A DNA stretch of 64,000 bases from Rhodopseudomonas palustris (GTDB lineage Bacteria; Pseudomonadota; Alphaproteobacteria; Rhizobiales; Xanthobacteraceae), in the NCBI RefSeq assembly GCF_003031265.1, contig NZ_CP019966.1, positions 1,798,001-1,862,000 of the forward strand, given 5' to 3'. The notes beneath the pieces are model-generated. The model had not been told where the DNA came from. It saw nothing but the letters and a program-made list of their open reading frames with translations, and did no database searches. This document shows, one piece after another, positions 27,815 to 36,634 of this stretch (its first letter is position 1; every line of letters begins with the position of its first letter). The translations under genes and the position numbers were made by a program.

Positions 27815-28411
27815 ATGACCTTCACGCTACCCGAATTGCCGTATGCCTACGACGCGTTGCAGCCGTACATGTCGAAGGAGACCCTGGAATATCACCACGA
27901 CAAGCATCATCAGGCGTATGTCACCAACGGCAACAATCTGCTGAAGGGCACCGAATTCGAGGGCAAGTCGCTCGAGGAGGTGGTCAAGGGCTCGTTCAAC
28001 AAGAACGCCCCGTTGTTCAATAACGCCGCCCAGCACTACAACCACATCCACTTCTGGAAGTGGATGAAGCCGAACGGCGGTGGCAGCAAGCTGCCCGGCG
28101 CGCTGGAAAAGAAGATCAACGAAGACCTCGGCGGCTTCGAGAAGTTCAAGGCCGATTTCGCTGCGGCCGGCGCCGGCCAGTTCGGCTCGGGCTGGGCCTG
28201 GCTCTCGGTCAAGAACGGCAAGCTCGAAATCTCCAAGACTCCGAACGGCGAGAACCCGCTGGTGCACGGCGCCACGCCGATCCTCGGCGTCGACGTCTGG
28301 GAGCACTCCTACTACATCGATTATCGCAACCGTCGCCCGGACTACCTGAAGGCGTTCGTCGATAGCCTGATCAACTGGGAGTATGTCGAGGAGCTGTACT
28401 CCAAGGCCTGA
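27815..28411 (+). CDS. sodB: Iron superoxide dismutase
   Basis: A 198-residue cytoplasmic Fe-type superoxide dismutase, which converts superoxide to oxygen and peroxide. The metal ligands are His27 (EYHHDKHHQ), His77 (HYNHIHFW), Asp160 and His164 (DVWEHSYYIDYR). Gln73 in NNAAQHYNH is the second-sphere residue typical of Fe enzymes. No signal peptide is present. A terminator follows at 28441. The gene stands alone and is preceded by an inverted repeat that could mediate control. Confidence 0.96.
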   Translation: MTFTLPELPYAYDALQPYMSKETLEYHHDKHHQAYVTNGNNLLKGTEFEGKSLEEVVKGSFNKNAPLFNNAAQHYNHIHFWKWMKPNGGGSKLPGALEKKINEDLGGFEKFKADFAAAGAGQFGSGWAWLSVKNGKLEISKTPNGENPLVHGATPILGVDVWEHSYYIDYRNRRPDYLKAFVDSLINWEYVEELYSKA

Positions 28412-28440
28412 TCAGGGCGGCAAGCTCGCAATCGAATCGG

Positions 28441-28468
28441 AAAGGCGGTCGCGTCGCGGCCGCCTTTT
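28441..28468 (+). terminator. Terminator after sodB
   Basis: AAGGCGG-T-CGC pairs with GCG-G-CCGCCTT around a GTC loop, followed by TTTTCTTTT. Stem plus T run make a good intrinsic terminator. Confidence 0.8.
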
Positions 28469-28564
28469 CTTTTGGCATCGAGCCCGACCATGCGGCTTGC
28501 GGTCGCACCTGTCCTGCTGCAAGAACGGCGGCGGGGCGACGTTCGCAGACGGAGCAATTGTCGG

Positions 28565-28939
28565 ATGGCCTATCTTCTGGTGTTCGTGGGCGGCGGGCTC
28601 GGGGCGATGTTTCGCCACTTCATCAACACGCTGAGCGGCCGCCTGCTCGGCACCGCGTTTCCGTATCACACCTTCTTCATCAACGTGACCGGCTCGATCG
28701 TGATGGGGCTGATCGCCGGCTATCTAGCGTTCAAGGGCGGCTCGTCGCAGCACTTCCGGCTGTTCCTGATGACCGGCATCTTGGGTGGCTACACCACGTT
28801 CTCGGCATTCTCGCTCGACGCGGCGCTGCTGTATGAGCGCGGCGCGATCGGGCTTGCGGTGGTGTACGTGCTCGGCTCGGTGGTGCTGGCGATCGCCGGC
28901 CTGTTCGCCGGGATGGCGCTGATCCGCGCCGTCACATAA
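28565..28939 (+). CDS. crcB: CrcB/Fluc fluoride exporter
   Basis: A 124-residue four-helix membrane protein of the Fluc family, which forms dual-topology fluoride channels. Family marks are GGGLGAMFRHFINTL, the FPYHTFFINVTGSIVMG segment with the pore Asn, and GGYTTFSAFSLD, which carries the phenylalanine box region and the TxS motif. ATG 28565 fits the family start; the frame is open further upstream to 28472 but that part is not CrcB-like. I looked for a fluoride riboswitch upstream and found none. It follows sodB after a terminator, so it is likely transcribed separately. Confidence 0.93.
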   Translation: MAYLLVFVGGGLGAMFRHFINTLSGRLLGTAFPYHTFFINVTGSIVMGLIAGYLAFKGGSSQHFRLFLMTGILGGYTTFSAFSLDAALLYERGAIGLAVVYVLGSVVLAIAGLFAGMALIRAVT

Positions 28940-28946
28940 GACCCTC

Positions 28947-28992
28947 CGTCATTGCGCTCGACTGCTTCGTCGCCGCGCTCCTCGTAGCGATG
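28947..28992. repeat. Partial palindromic repeat, family A
   Basis: It begins CGTCATTGCG, then CTGCTTCGTCGCCGCGCTCCTC, and ends TAGCGATG. This is a decayed, single-half relative of the family A elements at 32350, 49103 and 50481. Confidence 0.55.
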
Positions 28993-29039
28993 TGGAGAGC
29001 CATCATTCGCTGACGTTTGGGCGAGGCGTCAGGCCTCGC

Positions 29040-29528
29040 TCAGGTCGACATCGTGTGCAGCAGGAAGGTGAGCGCGGTCGCGGCGAACACGTGCATGTTG
29101 TCGACGCGGTCGGCGTTTTCCGTCTCCAGCGTCATCACTGCCTGCCGCGGCCCGGCCACCGCGATGCAGGTGTGGCCGGCGGCGTCGCCATAGCGGTTGC
29201 CTGACGGGCCGGCGGCACCGGTTTCCGACAGCGCCCAGTCGGCGCCGAGCCGGGAGCGGATCTGCTTCGCCAGCAGTTCGGCATAAGGCTCGGAGGACGA
29301 ACGGACGCCCTCCACCTTCATCTCGGCATCGGGAATGTCCATCAGCACCCGACGCGCCTGCCGGGTATAGACCACCGCTGAGCCAAGGAAATACGCTGAT
29401 GCGCCGGGCACGGCGAGCAGCGCCGCCGAGATCAGACCGCCGGTCGAGGATTCCGCCACCGCGATGGTCTGCTTCTGCGCGATCAGCCTGAGCGCGACCT
29501 TTTCGGCCACCGGCAGCAATTCCCGCAT
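29040..29528 (-). CDS. CinA C-terminal domain protein (NMN deamidase type)
   Basis: A 162-residue stand-alone CinA C-terminal domain, the family that deamidates nicotinamide mononucleotide in NAD recycling (PncC). Seen motifs are AVAESSTGGLISAAL, with the catalytic Ser region, GSAVVYTRQAR and the ETGAAGPSG loop near the active site. Length is normal for the family. ATG 29528 has AGGAGA just upstream; a GTG directly before it at 29531 is the alternative. Enzymatic activity is a family-level inference. Confidence 0.88.
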   Translation of the reverse strand: MRELLPVAEKVALRLIAQKQTIAVAESSTGGLISAALLAVPGASAYFLGSAVVYTRQARRVLMDIPDAEMKVEGVRSSSEPYAELLAKQIRSRLGADWALSETGAAGPSGNRYGDAAGHTCIAVAGPRQAVMTLETENADRVDNMHVFAATALTFLLHTMST

Positions 29529-29649
29529 CACCGATCTCCTCTGTGCTGCCTGTCACATCGCCTCTGGCGGGACGAATCGACACTTGATCGGCTGTACTTG
29601 ATCGGAAGCCGTGCCGGCGGGCAAACCGAATGTGAGCGGGCCCGGCCGC

Positions 29650-30393
29650 TCAGCGCAGTCCAGCGAAGCTGCTCCACACCAGGCTGAGCCCGGACAGAAA
29701 CAGCAGCGCCAGCACCACGTTGCGAAACGAGCGGTCGCTCAGCGCGTGGTAGGTCCGCGCGCCGAGCCAGGCGCCCAGCAGGATGGCTGGCAGCGCCAGC
29801 AAGGCCGCGTAGAGAACTTCACGCGTCACGAGACCGTGCGCGGTCTGCAGCGCCAGCGCAGCGATCAGCACGGTGGAGTTGAATGCCTGAAACACGCCGC
29901 GGCGCTGATGCTTGTCCCAGCCGCGGAGGCTCGCCCACAAAATCGGCGGAGGGCCGGACAATCCGGCGAAGCCGCCCATCACGCCGCCGATCCAGCCGAT
30001 CACCCCATCCATCCAGCGGCCGCCGAAGGTCAGTGCCATCGGCGGGGTGAAATACAGCGCGGGCGGGAAGATCAGCAGAAACAGGCCGACGAACAGTTTG
30101 AAGCCCCACGGATCGGCATAGGCCACAAGCACGCTGCCCGGGATCACGCCGGCGAGTCCGCCGATCAGGAACGGCGTCACCAGTTTGAAATCGATGTGCT
30201 CCCACACCATCCGCATCGTCGAGGCCTGAGAGACCATCGAGCACAGCAGCACCAGCGGCACCGCGACGGTCGGCGGGAAGACGTAGAGCCAGAACCCGAG
30301 CGACACCAGCGCCAGACCGAAGCCGGACAGGCCGGAAACGAACCCGCCACACAGCGCCCCGGCGATCAGGATGACGAGAGTTGTTAGTTCCAT
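29650..30393 (-). CDS. TSUP-family (TauE/SafE) membrane transporter
   Basis: A 247-residue inner-membrane protein with about seven to eight hydrophobic segments. GALCGGFVSGLSGFGLALV at the N-terminus and MGGFAGLSGPPPILWASLRGW in the middle are the duplicated TSUP motif. Members export sulfite or other sulfur-containing organic anions; the substrate here is unknown. It sits alone between the CinA-like gene and a divergent acyl-CoA dehydrogenase gene. Confidence 0.88.
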   Translation of the reverse strand: MELTTLVILIAGALCGGFVSGLSGFGLALVSLGFWLYVFPPTVAVPLVLLCSMVSQASTMRMVWEHIDFKLVTPFLIGGLAGVIPGSVLVAYADPWGFKLFVGLFLLIFPPALYFTPPMALTFGGRWMDGVIGWIGGVMGGFAGLSGPPPILWASLRGWDKHQRRGVFQAFNSTVLIAALALQTAHGLVTREVLYAALLALPAILLGAWLGARTYHALSDRSFRNVVLALLFLSGLSLVWSSFAGLR

Positions 30394-30538
30394 CGGCCTC
30401 GATGCGCCTGCTCAATTCCGCCGGGCGGAAGCCGTCGCGCGTCCGTGAAGGAGTGTCGGTGCAGGCGTGCTTTGTGCCGCCTGTCGATCGGGCTTATAGC
30501 ATCGGGCAAGGCTCCGAAAACCAAAACAAGAGTTGCAG

Positions 30539-32326
30539 ATGTTGGCAGGAAACAAACGAGACGCCGCGCCTGCGGCGAAGCCCGGCAACGCCGCGAACCT
30601 GATCGCGCCCGACACCACGGGGCTGAACTTCTATCGCGCCGATCCGTCGCTCGCCGATCTTTTGCGGATTCATCTGCCGAAATCCCTGGTCGATCACATC
30701 GAGCCGCATCTCGACCGGCTCGGCGCGTTGGCCGGCGGCCGGCTCGACGAGTGCGCGCGCCTCGCTGATCGCCACACGCCGATCCTGCATCAGCGCGACC
30801 GCTTTGGCCGCGACGCGCAATATGTCGAGTATCACCCGGCCTATCGCGAACTGGAGGCTGCCGCGTTCGGCGAGTTCGGCATTCACGCGCTGTCGCACCG
30901 CAAGGGCATCATGGGTTGGCCGGACGTCTATCCGGTCACCGCCAAGCACGCCTTTACGCTCTTATTCAACGAAACCGAATTCGGCATGGGCTGCCCGATC
31001 AACGTCACCGACGGCTGCGCCAAGCTGCTGTCGAAGTTCGGCGACGAGACGTTGAAGGCCAAGTATCTCGACGGCCTGATCCAGACAGACATGAGCAAGC
31101 TGACGCAAGGCGGCCAGTTCATGACCGAGAAGGAGGGCGGCTCCGACGTCGGCACGCTGACGTCGACCGCCGTGCCTGAAGGCGATCACTGGCGGCTGTA
31201 TGGCGAGAAGTGGTTCTGCTCCAACGCCGATGCCAAGGTGGTGATGCTGCTGGCGCGCCCCGAAGGCGCCGGTCCCGGCACGCGCGGCGTCGGCCTGTTC
31301 CTGATGCCGCGGTTCCTCGACGACGGCTCGCCCAATCACTACCGGATCGTGCGGCTGAAGGACAAGCTCGGCACCCGCTCGATGGCGTCGGGGGAGATCA
31401 AGCTCGAAGGCGCGATCGCCTATGCGGTCGGCAAGCTCGACCGCGGCTTTGTGCAGATGGCCGAGATGGTGAACTCATCGCGGCTCTCCAACGGCGTGAA
31501 GTCCACCGCGCTGATGCGGCGCGCCTGGCACGATGCGATCACGGTGGCGAAGAACCGCGTAGTGTTCGGCAGCCGCATCGTCGATCTGCCGCTGGCGCGC
31601 CGGCAGCTCCTGAAGATCCTGGTTCCGACCGAGCAGGGAATGTCGGTCAGCTTCCTCACCGCCGATGCACTCGACCGCGCCGAAGGCGGCAGCCAGGACG
31701 CGGCTGCGCTGCTGCGTATCCTCACGCCCACGCTGAAATTCCGCGCGACCCGCGACGCGCGCAAGGTCTGCGGTGATGCGCTCGAGATGCGCGGCGGCAT
31801 CGGTTATGTCGAGGAGTTCGCCACCGCGCGGCTGCTCCGCGACGCGCATCTCGGCTCGATCTGGGAAGGCACCGGCAACATCGTGGCGATCGATGCGCTG
31901 AAGCGCGCGATCGGCCGGCATGGCGCGGAGTCGGCGCTCGGGGCCGATCTTCATTCGCGGCTCGACGATGCGGTGCGCGTGCCGCTGGCTTGGCGCGACC
32001 GGCTGCGCGGGCTGATCGACCGCTCGATCGGCTTCGCCCGCGACGTGGCGCGGAGCAGCGAGAACGAAGCTGATGCCCGCCGTGCCACCAGCGCGCTGTA
32101 TCACGTCGCCAGTGCGGTGGCGCTCACCTGGGAGGGCGCGAAGATCGACGCGATGCGCGGCGATGCCCGGCGCGTGCTGCTGTCGCGCCTCGTGGTTGAG
32201 CATCGCCTGTACCAGCCTGATCCGTTCGCGCATCAGGACGGCAAGCTCGAACTCGCGATTGCCGGCCATCTGTTGGGTGAGCAGGCCGCGGGCATAGACG
32301 AGATCGCGCCGCTGCTGACGGCGTAG
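30539..32326 (+). CDS. AidB-like acyl-CoA dehydrogenase
   Basis: A 595-residue flavoprotein longer than ordinary acyl-CoA dehydrogenases, with the ~150-residue N-terminal extension and the C-terminal extension of the AidB/long ACAD branch. Core motifs are TQGGQFMTEKEGGSDVGTLTS (FAD and substrate contact), LYGEKWFCSNADA, MRGGIGYVEEFATARLLRDAHLGSIWEGTGNI, where Glu in WEGTGN aligns with the usual catalytic base. ATG 30539 is preferred over TTG 30533. E. coli AidB relates to alkylation damage, but most relatives have unknown substrates, so I do not assign a pathway. A family A repeat follows the stop. Confidence 0.9.
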   Translation: MLAGNKRDAAPAAKPGNAANLIAPDTTGLNFYRADPSLADLLRIHLPKSLVDHIEPHLDRLGALAGGRLDECARLADRHTPILHQRDRFGRDAQYVEYHPAYRELEAAAFGEFGIHALSHRKGIMGWPDVYPVTAKHAFTLLFNETEFGMGCPINVTDGCAKLLSKFGDETLKAKYLDGLIQTDMSKLTQGGQFMTEKEGGSDVGTLTSTAVPEGDHWRLYGEKWFCSNADAKVVMLLARPEGAGPGTRGVGLFLMPRFLDDGSPNHYRIVRLKDKLGTRSMASGEIKLEGAIAYAVGKLDRGFVQMAEMVNSSRLSNGVKSTALMRRAWHDAITVAKNRVVFGSRIVDLPLARRQLLKILVPTEQGMSVSFLTADALDRAEGGSQDAAALLRILTPTLKFRATRDARKVCGDALEMRGGIGYVEEFATARLLRDAHLGSIWEGTGNIVAIDALKRAIGRHGAESALGADLHSRLDDAVRVPLAWRDRLRGLIDRSIGFARDVARSSENEADARRATSALYHVASAVALTWEGAKIDAMRGDARRVLLSRLVVEHRLYQPDPFAHQDGKLELAIAGHLLGEQAAGIDEIAPLLTA

Positions 32327-32349
32327 TATGCGAGCGACACAATCTCTCG

Positions 32350-32429
32350 CGTCATTGCGAGGAGCGAAGCGACGAAGCAATCCAGCCCAGCGTTCGGAGC
32401 TGGATTGCTTCGCTTCGCTCGCAATGACG
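32350..32429. repeat. Palindromic repeat, family A
   Basis: It starts CGTCATTGCGAG and ends CTCGCAATGACG, with inner arms AGCAATCCAG and CTGGATTGCT around a variable centre. This is a long intergenic palindrome found also at 49103-49185 and 50481-50561. Confidence 0.9.
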
Positions 32430-32447
32430 GGGGGCGTTCGTCGCTAA

Positions 32448-32651
32448 TTAATCGCCGAACGCCTTCGGCGGTTTGAAGCCGCCGAGTTCGCGCTCGATCA
32501 GTTCGGCGAGCTTCAGCGGCGTGTGGTCTTCCAGCCAGGGGCCGACGATCTGCGCGCCGATCGGCAGCGATCCCTTGCAAATCGTTAGCAGCGGTGCCGG
32601 CTCTATTGGTAAATCAGCCGGGTTGAGCGGCGAGCCGATCCGGCCCAGCAT
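32448..32651 (-). pseudogene. Amidase C-terminal fragment (broken copy)
   Basis: The last 39 codons before the stop (32448-32567) encode LPIGAQIVGPWLEDHTPLKL and onwards to KPPKAFGD, nearly the same as the C-terminus of the intact amidase at 34803-36335. Upstream of that point the homology stops and the frame reads LNPADLPIEPAPLLTICKG, not amidase-like at that position. At DNA level the copies differ at 4 of about 111 bases. This is a remnant of a second amidase gene or of a partial duplication. The two copies are direct repeats that bracket the autotransporter gene. Confidence 0.8.
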
Positions 32652-32789
32652 TATTTATCGATTCGATTTTGAGTCGGCTGCGCGTTTGCTTGTTGACCGA
32701 GCCCACACCTCGTCCCGTAGGTAACTGCAAGGGCCGCGCATCAGCGTGCCGCGATGGCGCGAGTGTGCTTGCCTGAGCGGGAGTGATTG

Positions 32790-34802
32790 ATGCTATTTCG
32801 TCGTCTGCGGCCGCGGCACCTTCTTTCGCTCTGCGCCGTCGCGGTCGCGATCGTCAGTGGCCGGCCGGCACTCGCCCAGCAGCCGATTACCACGCCGATC
32901 CTCGCCACCGACCCGAACTTTCGCGATCTCGCCGGCATCATCCCGGCGGCGGGTGGTAGCGGCTTTGCCGATACCACCGCGCATGGCGGCGTGATGCGGG
33001 CCGGCGTGTTCTATCGCTCCGAGGCGCTGTCGATGTTGTCGGCCGCCGACTGGGCGACGCTGTCGTCGCTGCGCATCGGGCTCGACATCGATCTGCGCAC
33101 GCCGGCGGAGATCAATGGCCCGATTACCGTGATGGCGCCGAATGCCGGGCCGGATTGGGTGCCGGCCGGCGCGCGCTACGTCAATATCAACATCTTCGGC
33201 AGTTCTGGGACGCCCTCGACAGCGTCGGTGACCACGGCAGCGGCGGCCGTCAGCTACATGGAGGCGCTGTATCAAGGCTTTGTCACCGATCCGGGCCAGC
33301 GCGCTGCGTTCCGCAACGTGCTGCTGACGCTGGCCGGCGACCCGTCGGCTGCAGCGCTGTATCATTGCTCCGCCGGCAAGGACCGCACCGGCTGGACTTC
33401 GATGCTGCTGCAGAGCATCGCCGGGGTGTCGCCCAGCACGATCATGACCGCCTATCTGGCCACCAACATCTATATGGCGGCCTCGAACCAGACCATGCTG
33501 GCGCAGATCTACACTGCGGCCGGCGGCGGCGCGGCGGGCAACGCCGCGGTGGCTGTCGCGGCGCCGATGTTCGGCGTCCAGATCAGCTATCTGCAGGCCG
33601 GCCTCGATCAGGTCGCTGCGCAATATGGCTCGGTCTACGCCTATCTGATGCAGGGGCTCGGCCTGTCGCTGGCCGACATCTACGTGCTGCGCGCCAAGAT
33701 GGTGTATTTCGCCAGCCTGCCGGGGCAGTCCGGCATGACCGGCAACGCCGCCGCCGGCGCCGCGCTGCTCGGCGCCTTGCAGAACTCGCCGCTGTCGGGC
33801 CGCTACACCAGTTTCAATTACTATCTGCAATCCGCGATCGATGCCGGCACGTTGGGCGGCGTCGAAACCCAGGTCGGTGGCCAGGTCCACGCCGATACAG
33901 CGGCTTTCCTGACGCATCAACCGCTGTGGATCGACAGCGCTACCGCGCCCTATGCCAGCGGCCGCGATCTGCGCGGCGGCGAAAGCCGGGCGTGGCTGAG
34001 TGGCCTCGGCGGCTATCTGGTGTCGAACGGCGGCAGCGGCGTGGCGAAGAGTACCGAGCGCAGCGCCGGACCGCTCGCCGGCGTGACGTGGCGCATCGAC
34101 GGGCAGACCAGCGCGTTCGTTGGTGCCGGTTATCAGAGCGCGTCGGTGAGTAGCGCCGGCGGCAATGCCGATCTCGATCTTGCGGTGGCGACCTTCGGCG
34201 GGCGTTACGGCTTCACCAGTCTTGACGTCGGGCCCTATCTGTCTGCGCGTAGTACGCTGACATGGGCACAGGACCGCGTCAGCCGCAGCCTCGGCGGCGC
34301 CCTCGGCACGGCCACAGGCAGTGGCTCCGGCGGGGTGGTGAGCGGTCGGGTGGATGTCGGCAACGTCGTCCGCTTGGCGCCGTGGACGATCACGCCGCAA
34401 CTCGGCCTGCGCGCCACCTATATGCGGCTCGGCGGCTTTGGCGAAACCGGCAGTGAGCTTGCGCTGGCGGTGGAGCGCACCGAGCGGACGCTGACGAGCG
34501 CAGTCGCAGATCTCGACATTGCGCTGGATGCGCGTGCCATGGCCGGCTGGCAGCTGTCGCCGGCGATCACGCTCGGCTACGAGCGGGCACTGTCCGATCC
34601 GCGGCTGGTCTCGAATGCGAGCCTGTACGGCTATCGCATCGCGCAAGTCTCGGCGTTCGACAGCCGCGATTTGTTCCGGGCCGGGCTGGCGGTGGCGGCG
34701 CGGCAGAATGCAGCGACACTCAGGGCCGGCGCCAATGCGATCATCGGCGACAATGCGAGCACCGGCTTCGATGCCCGCCTGTCGCTCGAGGTCAGCTTCT
34801 GA
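32790..34802 (+). CDS. Secreted tyrosine phosphatase-autotransporter fusion
   Basis: A 670-residue exported protein. A Sec signal peptide (residues ~1-29, ending PALAQ) leads into a tyrosine/lipid phosphatase domain (~35-330): NFRDLAGI, YRSEALSML, LDIDLRTPAEI and the P-loop HCSAGKDRTGW, with the CX5R nucleophile. The C-terminal ~280 residues form an autotransporter beta-barrel (SRAWLSGLGGYLV, AGVTWRIDG, alternating strands, last residue Phe). The protein would be anchored in the outer membrane with its phosphatase outside or cleaved off. ATG 32790 has GGGAG 6 bases upstream. It abuts the convergent amidase gene, the stop codons being adjacent. Confidence 0.87.
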   Translation: MLFRRLRPRHLLSLCAVAVAIVSGRPALAQQPITTPILATDPNFRDLAGIIPAAGGSGFADTTAHGGVMRAGVFYRSEALSMLSAADWATLSSLRIGLDIDLRTPAEINGPITVMAPNAGPDWVPAGARYVNINIFGSSGTPSTASVTTAAAAVSYMEALYQGFVTDPGQRAAFRNVLLTLAGDPSAAALYHCSAGKDRTGWTSMLLQSIAGVSPSTIMTAYLATNIYMAASNQTMLAQIYTAAGGGAAGNAAVAVAAPMFGVQISYLQAGLDQVAAQYGSVYAYLMQGLGLSLADIYVLRAKMVYFASLPGQSGMTGNAAAGAALLGALQNSPLSGRYTSFNYYLQSAIDAGTLGGVETQVGGQVHADTAAFLTHQPLWIDSATAPYASGRDLRGGESRAWLSGLGGYLVSNGGSGVAKSTERSAGPLAGVTWRIDGQTSAFVGAGYQSASVSSAGGNADLDLAVATFGGRYGFTSLDVGPYLSARSTLTWAQDRVSRSLGGALGTATGSGSGGVVSGRVDVGNVVRLAPWTITPQLGLRATYMRLGGFGETGSELALAVERTERTLTSAVADLDIALDARAMAGWQLSPAITLGYERALSDPRLVSNASLYGYRIAQVSAFDSRDLFRAGLAVAARQNAATLRAGANAIIGDNASTGFDARLSLEVSF

Positions 34803-36335
34803 TCAGTCGACGAACGCCTTCGGCGGTTTGAAGCCGCCGAATTCGCGCTCGATCAGTTCGGCGAGTTTGAGCGGCGTGCGGTCTTCCAGCCAGGGGCCGA
34901 CGATCTGCGCGCCGATCGGCAGGCCGTCGTCCGACATCGCGATCGGCAGGGCGGTTGATGGCAGGCCGGGCAGGGTGGCAATGCCGGGCCACACCAGTTG
35001 GTCGACGTAAGGATGCTGCTTGCCGTCGATCTCGATGCGGCGCTCTTCCTGCGGCTCGTGGTGATCGTGCGGATACGCTGGAGTCGGCATCACCGGGCAA
35101 ATCACCGCATCGAACGATTTGAACAGCTCGCGCCACTGAGCGCGCAGGCCGGTGCGGCGGCTGTCGGCGGCGACCCAGTCGCGGTGGCTGAGGACGATGC
35201 CGCGCAGCCGCTCGGCGGCGAGGCTGTCGTCGCTGGCGCTGAGCTGGGCCGCCATCGCCTGGGCGCCGGCGTAGAGGTCGGGCGGGAAGCCGCCGGCGAG
35301 GAACGACAGCAGCATCCGCATATAGACCCGCGACGTCTCGGCAAGATCGGGCAGCAGCGGCGAGGAACGGGTGACGCTGACTCCGGCCTTGGTCAGGCCG
35401 TCCGCCAAAGTTTGCAATGCGCCGTGCACCGCAGCGCCCGTCGGCAGCAGCGGATGGGTATCCAGCAGCAGCACGCGGAAGTCCTTCAGCGTTGTGTGCC
35501 GTGCTGGCGGAAGATCGAGCCGGTACGCGATCCCGTCGAAGATCGGGTCTGTGCCGGCGATGACGTCGAGCAGCAGCGCCAGATCGGCGGCCGAGCGCGC
35601 CATCGGGCCGATCACCGACAGATCGCGATTGGACGGCAGCGGCGGAAACGGCGGCGGCGTATGGCCGCGCGCCGGGCACAGGCCGAAGGTCGGCTTGTGG
35701 GCATAGACGCCGCAGTAATGTGCCGGCACCCGCAGCGAGCCGCCGATATCCGAGCCGAGCGACAGCGCGCCGAAGCCGGCCGCGAGCGCGGCGGAGGAGC
35801 CACCGGACGATCCGCCCGGCGTGCGGCCGAGATCATACGGATTGCCGGTGGTGCCGTAGATCTCGTTGTAGCTTTGCCAATCGCCAAGCGCGACCGGCAC
35901 GTTGGTTTTGCCGAGGACCACGCCGCCTGCGGCTTTCACCCGTTCGACCGCCAGCGCATCGGCGGCGGCGACGAAGTTCTTGTGCTCGACGAAGCCCCAG
36001 GTGGTCGGCAGGCCGGCGACGTTGAAGCTCTCCTTGACGGTCATCGGAATGCCGAGCAGCGGCTCGCGTCCGCCGCGCGACAGCGCCAGATCGGCCGCCC
36101 GTGCGCTCTGCAGGGCGCGGTCGAAGTCGCGGACGCACACCGCGTTGACCTTGTCGTCGTGCCGCTCGATCCGCCCGATCGCATCCTGCGCAAGTTCGAC
36201 GGCGGAAACCTGCTTGGCTCTCAGAGTGGCGGAAAGATCGGTGACGGTCGCAAAGCTCCAGGATGAGGCGGACAAGGCGGGCAACTCCGTAGGCTGGTGA
36301 TTAGTACGCTGACGTGGCGCTGCACTATACGCCAA
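34803..36335 (-). CDS. Amidase (amidase signature family)
   Basis: A 510-residue amidase-signature hydrolase. The Ser-cisSer-Lys triad is visible: Lys in MTVKESFN, cis-Ser in TPGGSSGGSSAAL, and the nucleophile Ser in GSDIGGSLRVPA. The C-terminus GLPIGAQIVGPWLEDRTPL is standard. The first ~20 residues are not family-like, so a TTG start at 36275 (LSASSWSF), with GGAG 9 bases upstream, is a real alternative to ATG 36335. The substrate is unknown. A fragment of a nearly identical C-terminus is at 32448-32567. Confidence 0.9.
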   Translation of the reverse strand: MAYSAAPRQRTNHQPTELPALSASSWSFATVTDLSATLRAKQVSAVELAQDAIGRIERHDDKVNAVCVRDFDRALQSARAADLALSRGGREPLLGIPMTVKESFNVAGLPTTWGFVEHKNFVAAADALAVERVKAAGGVVLGKTNVPVALGDWQSYNEIYGTTGNPYDLGRTPGGSSGGSSAALAAGFGALSLGSDIGGSLRVPAHYCGVYAHKPTFGLCPARGHTPPPFPPLPSNRDLSVIGPMARSAADLALLLDVIAGTDPIFDGIAYRLDLPPARHTTLKDFRVLLLDTHPLLPTGAAVHGALQTLADGLTKAGVSVTRSSPLLPDLAETSRVYMRMLLSFLAGGFPPDLYAGAQAMAAQLSASDDSLAAERLRGIVLSHRDWVAADSRRTGLRAQWRELFKSFDAVICPVMPTPAYPHDHHEPQEERRIEIDGKQHPYVDQLVWPGIATLPGLPSTALPIAMSDDGLPIGAQIVGPWLEDRTPLKLAELIEREFGGFKPPKAFVD

Positions 36336-36436
36336 TAGTTTTCAATGGCGACAATTTTCCCAACAGGCAAGGATGCTGACGGGGAGCTGACAGAGAGGGT
36401 TTTTGTGAGCACAATTTCCTGTGATGAAAAATTAGT

Positions 36437-36450
36437 TTGATCGGCGTCAA
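36437..36450 (+). promoter_or_regulatory. FixK/FNR-type box and promoter of the HiPIP operon
   Basis: TTGATCGGCGTCAA matches the FixK/FNR consensus TTGAT-N4-(A/G)TCAA at all fixed positions. A -10-like TCTAAT is at 36474-36479. If transcription starts near 36485, the box centre is at about -41.5, the classic activating position. The start codon at 36635 leaves a leader of about 150 bases. The box predicts induction at low oxygen. Confidence 0.75.
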
Positions 36451-36634
36451 CGGATTCGGATACTAACAAGTGATCTAATTACCAAGTATGCGGTTATGGG
36501 TTCATTTAGTAATCCAAGCCGTGTCGACGGCGGCGCGAAATTTGTTGTTGCTAATTATTCCTATCGAGCTGGCGCCGCTCGTCCAATAACAATCTTGCAT
36601 CCCAAAAGAGCTGAACATTGATCGGGAGGAAACC

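Noticed and set aside
28411..28565. Possible fluoride riboswitch before crcB
   Set aside because: I looked for the conserved crcB-motif elements and found only a chance GGATGGCCTAT near the start codon, with no matching pseudoknot partner.
36221..36469. Small minus-strand frame upstream of the HiPIP gene
   Set aside because: It covers the FixK-type box and amidase 5' end, lacks a ribosome site and resembles no family.
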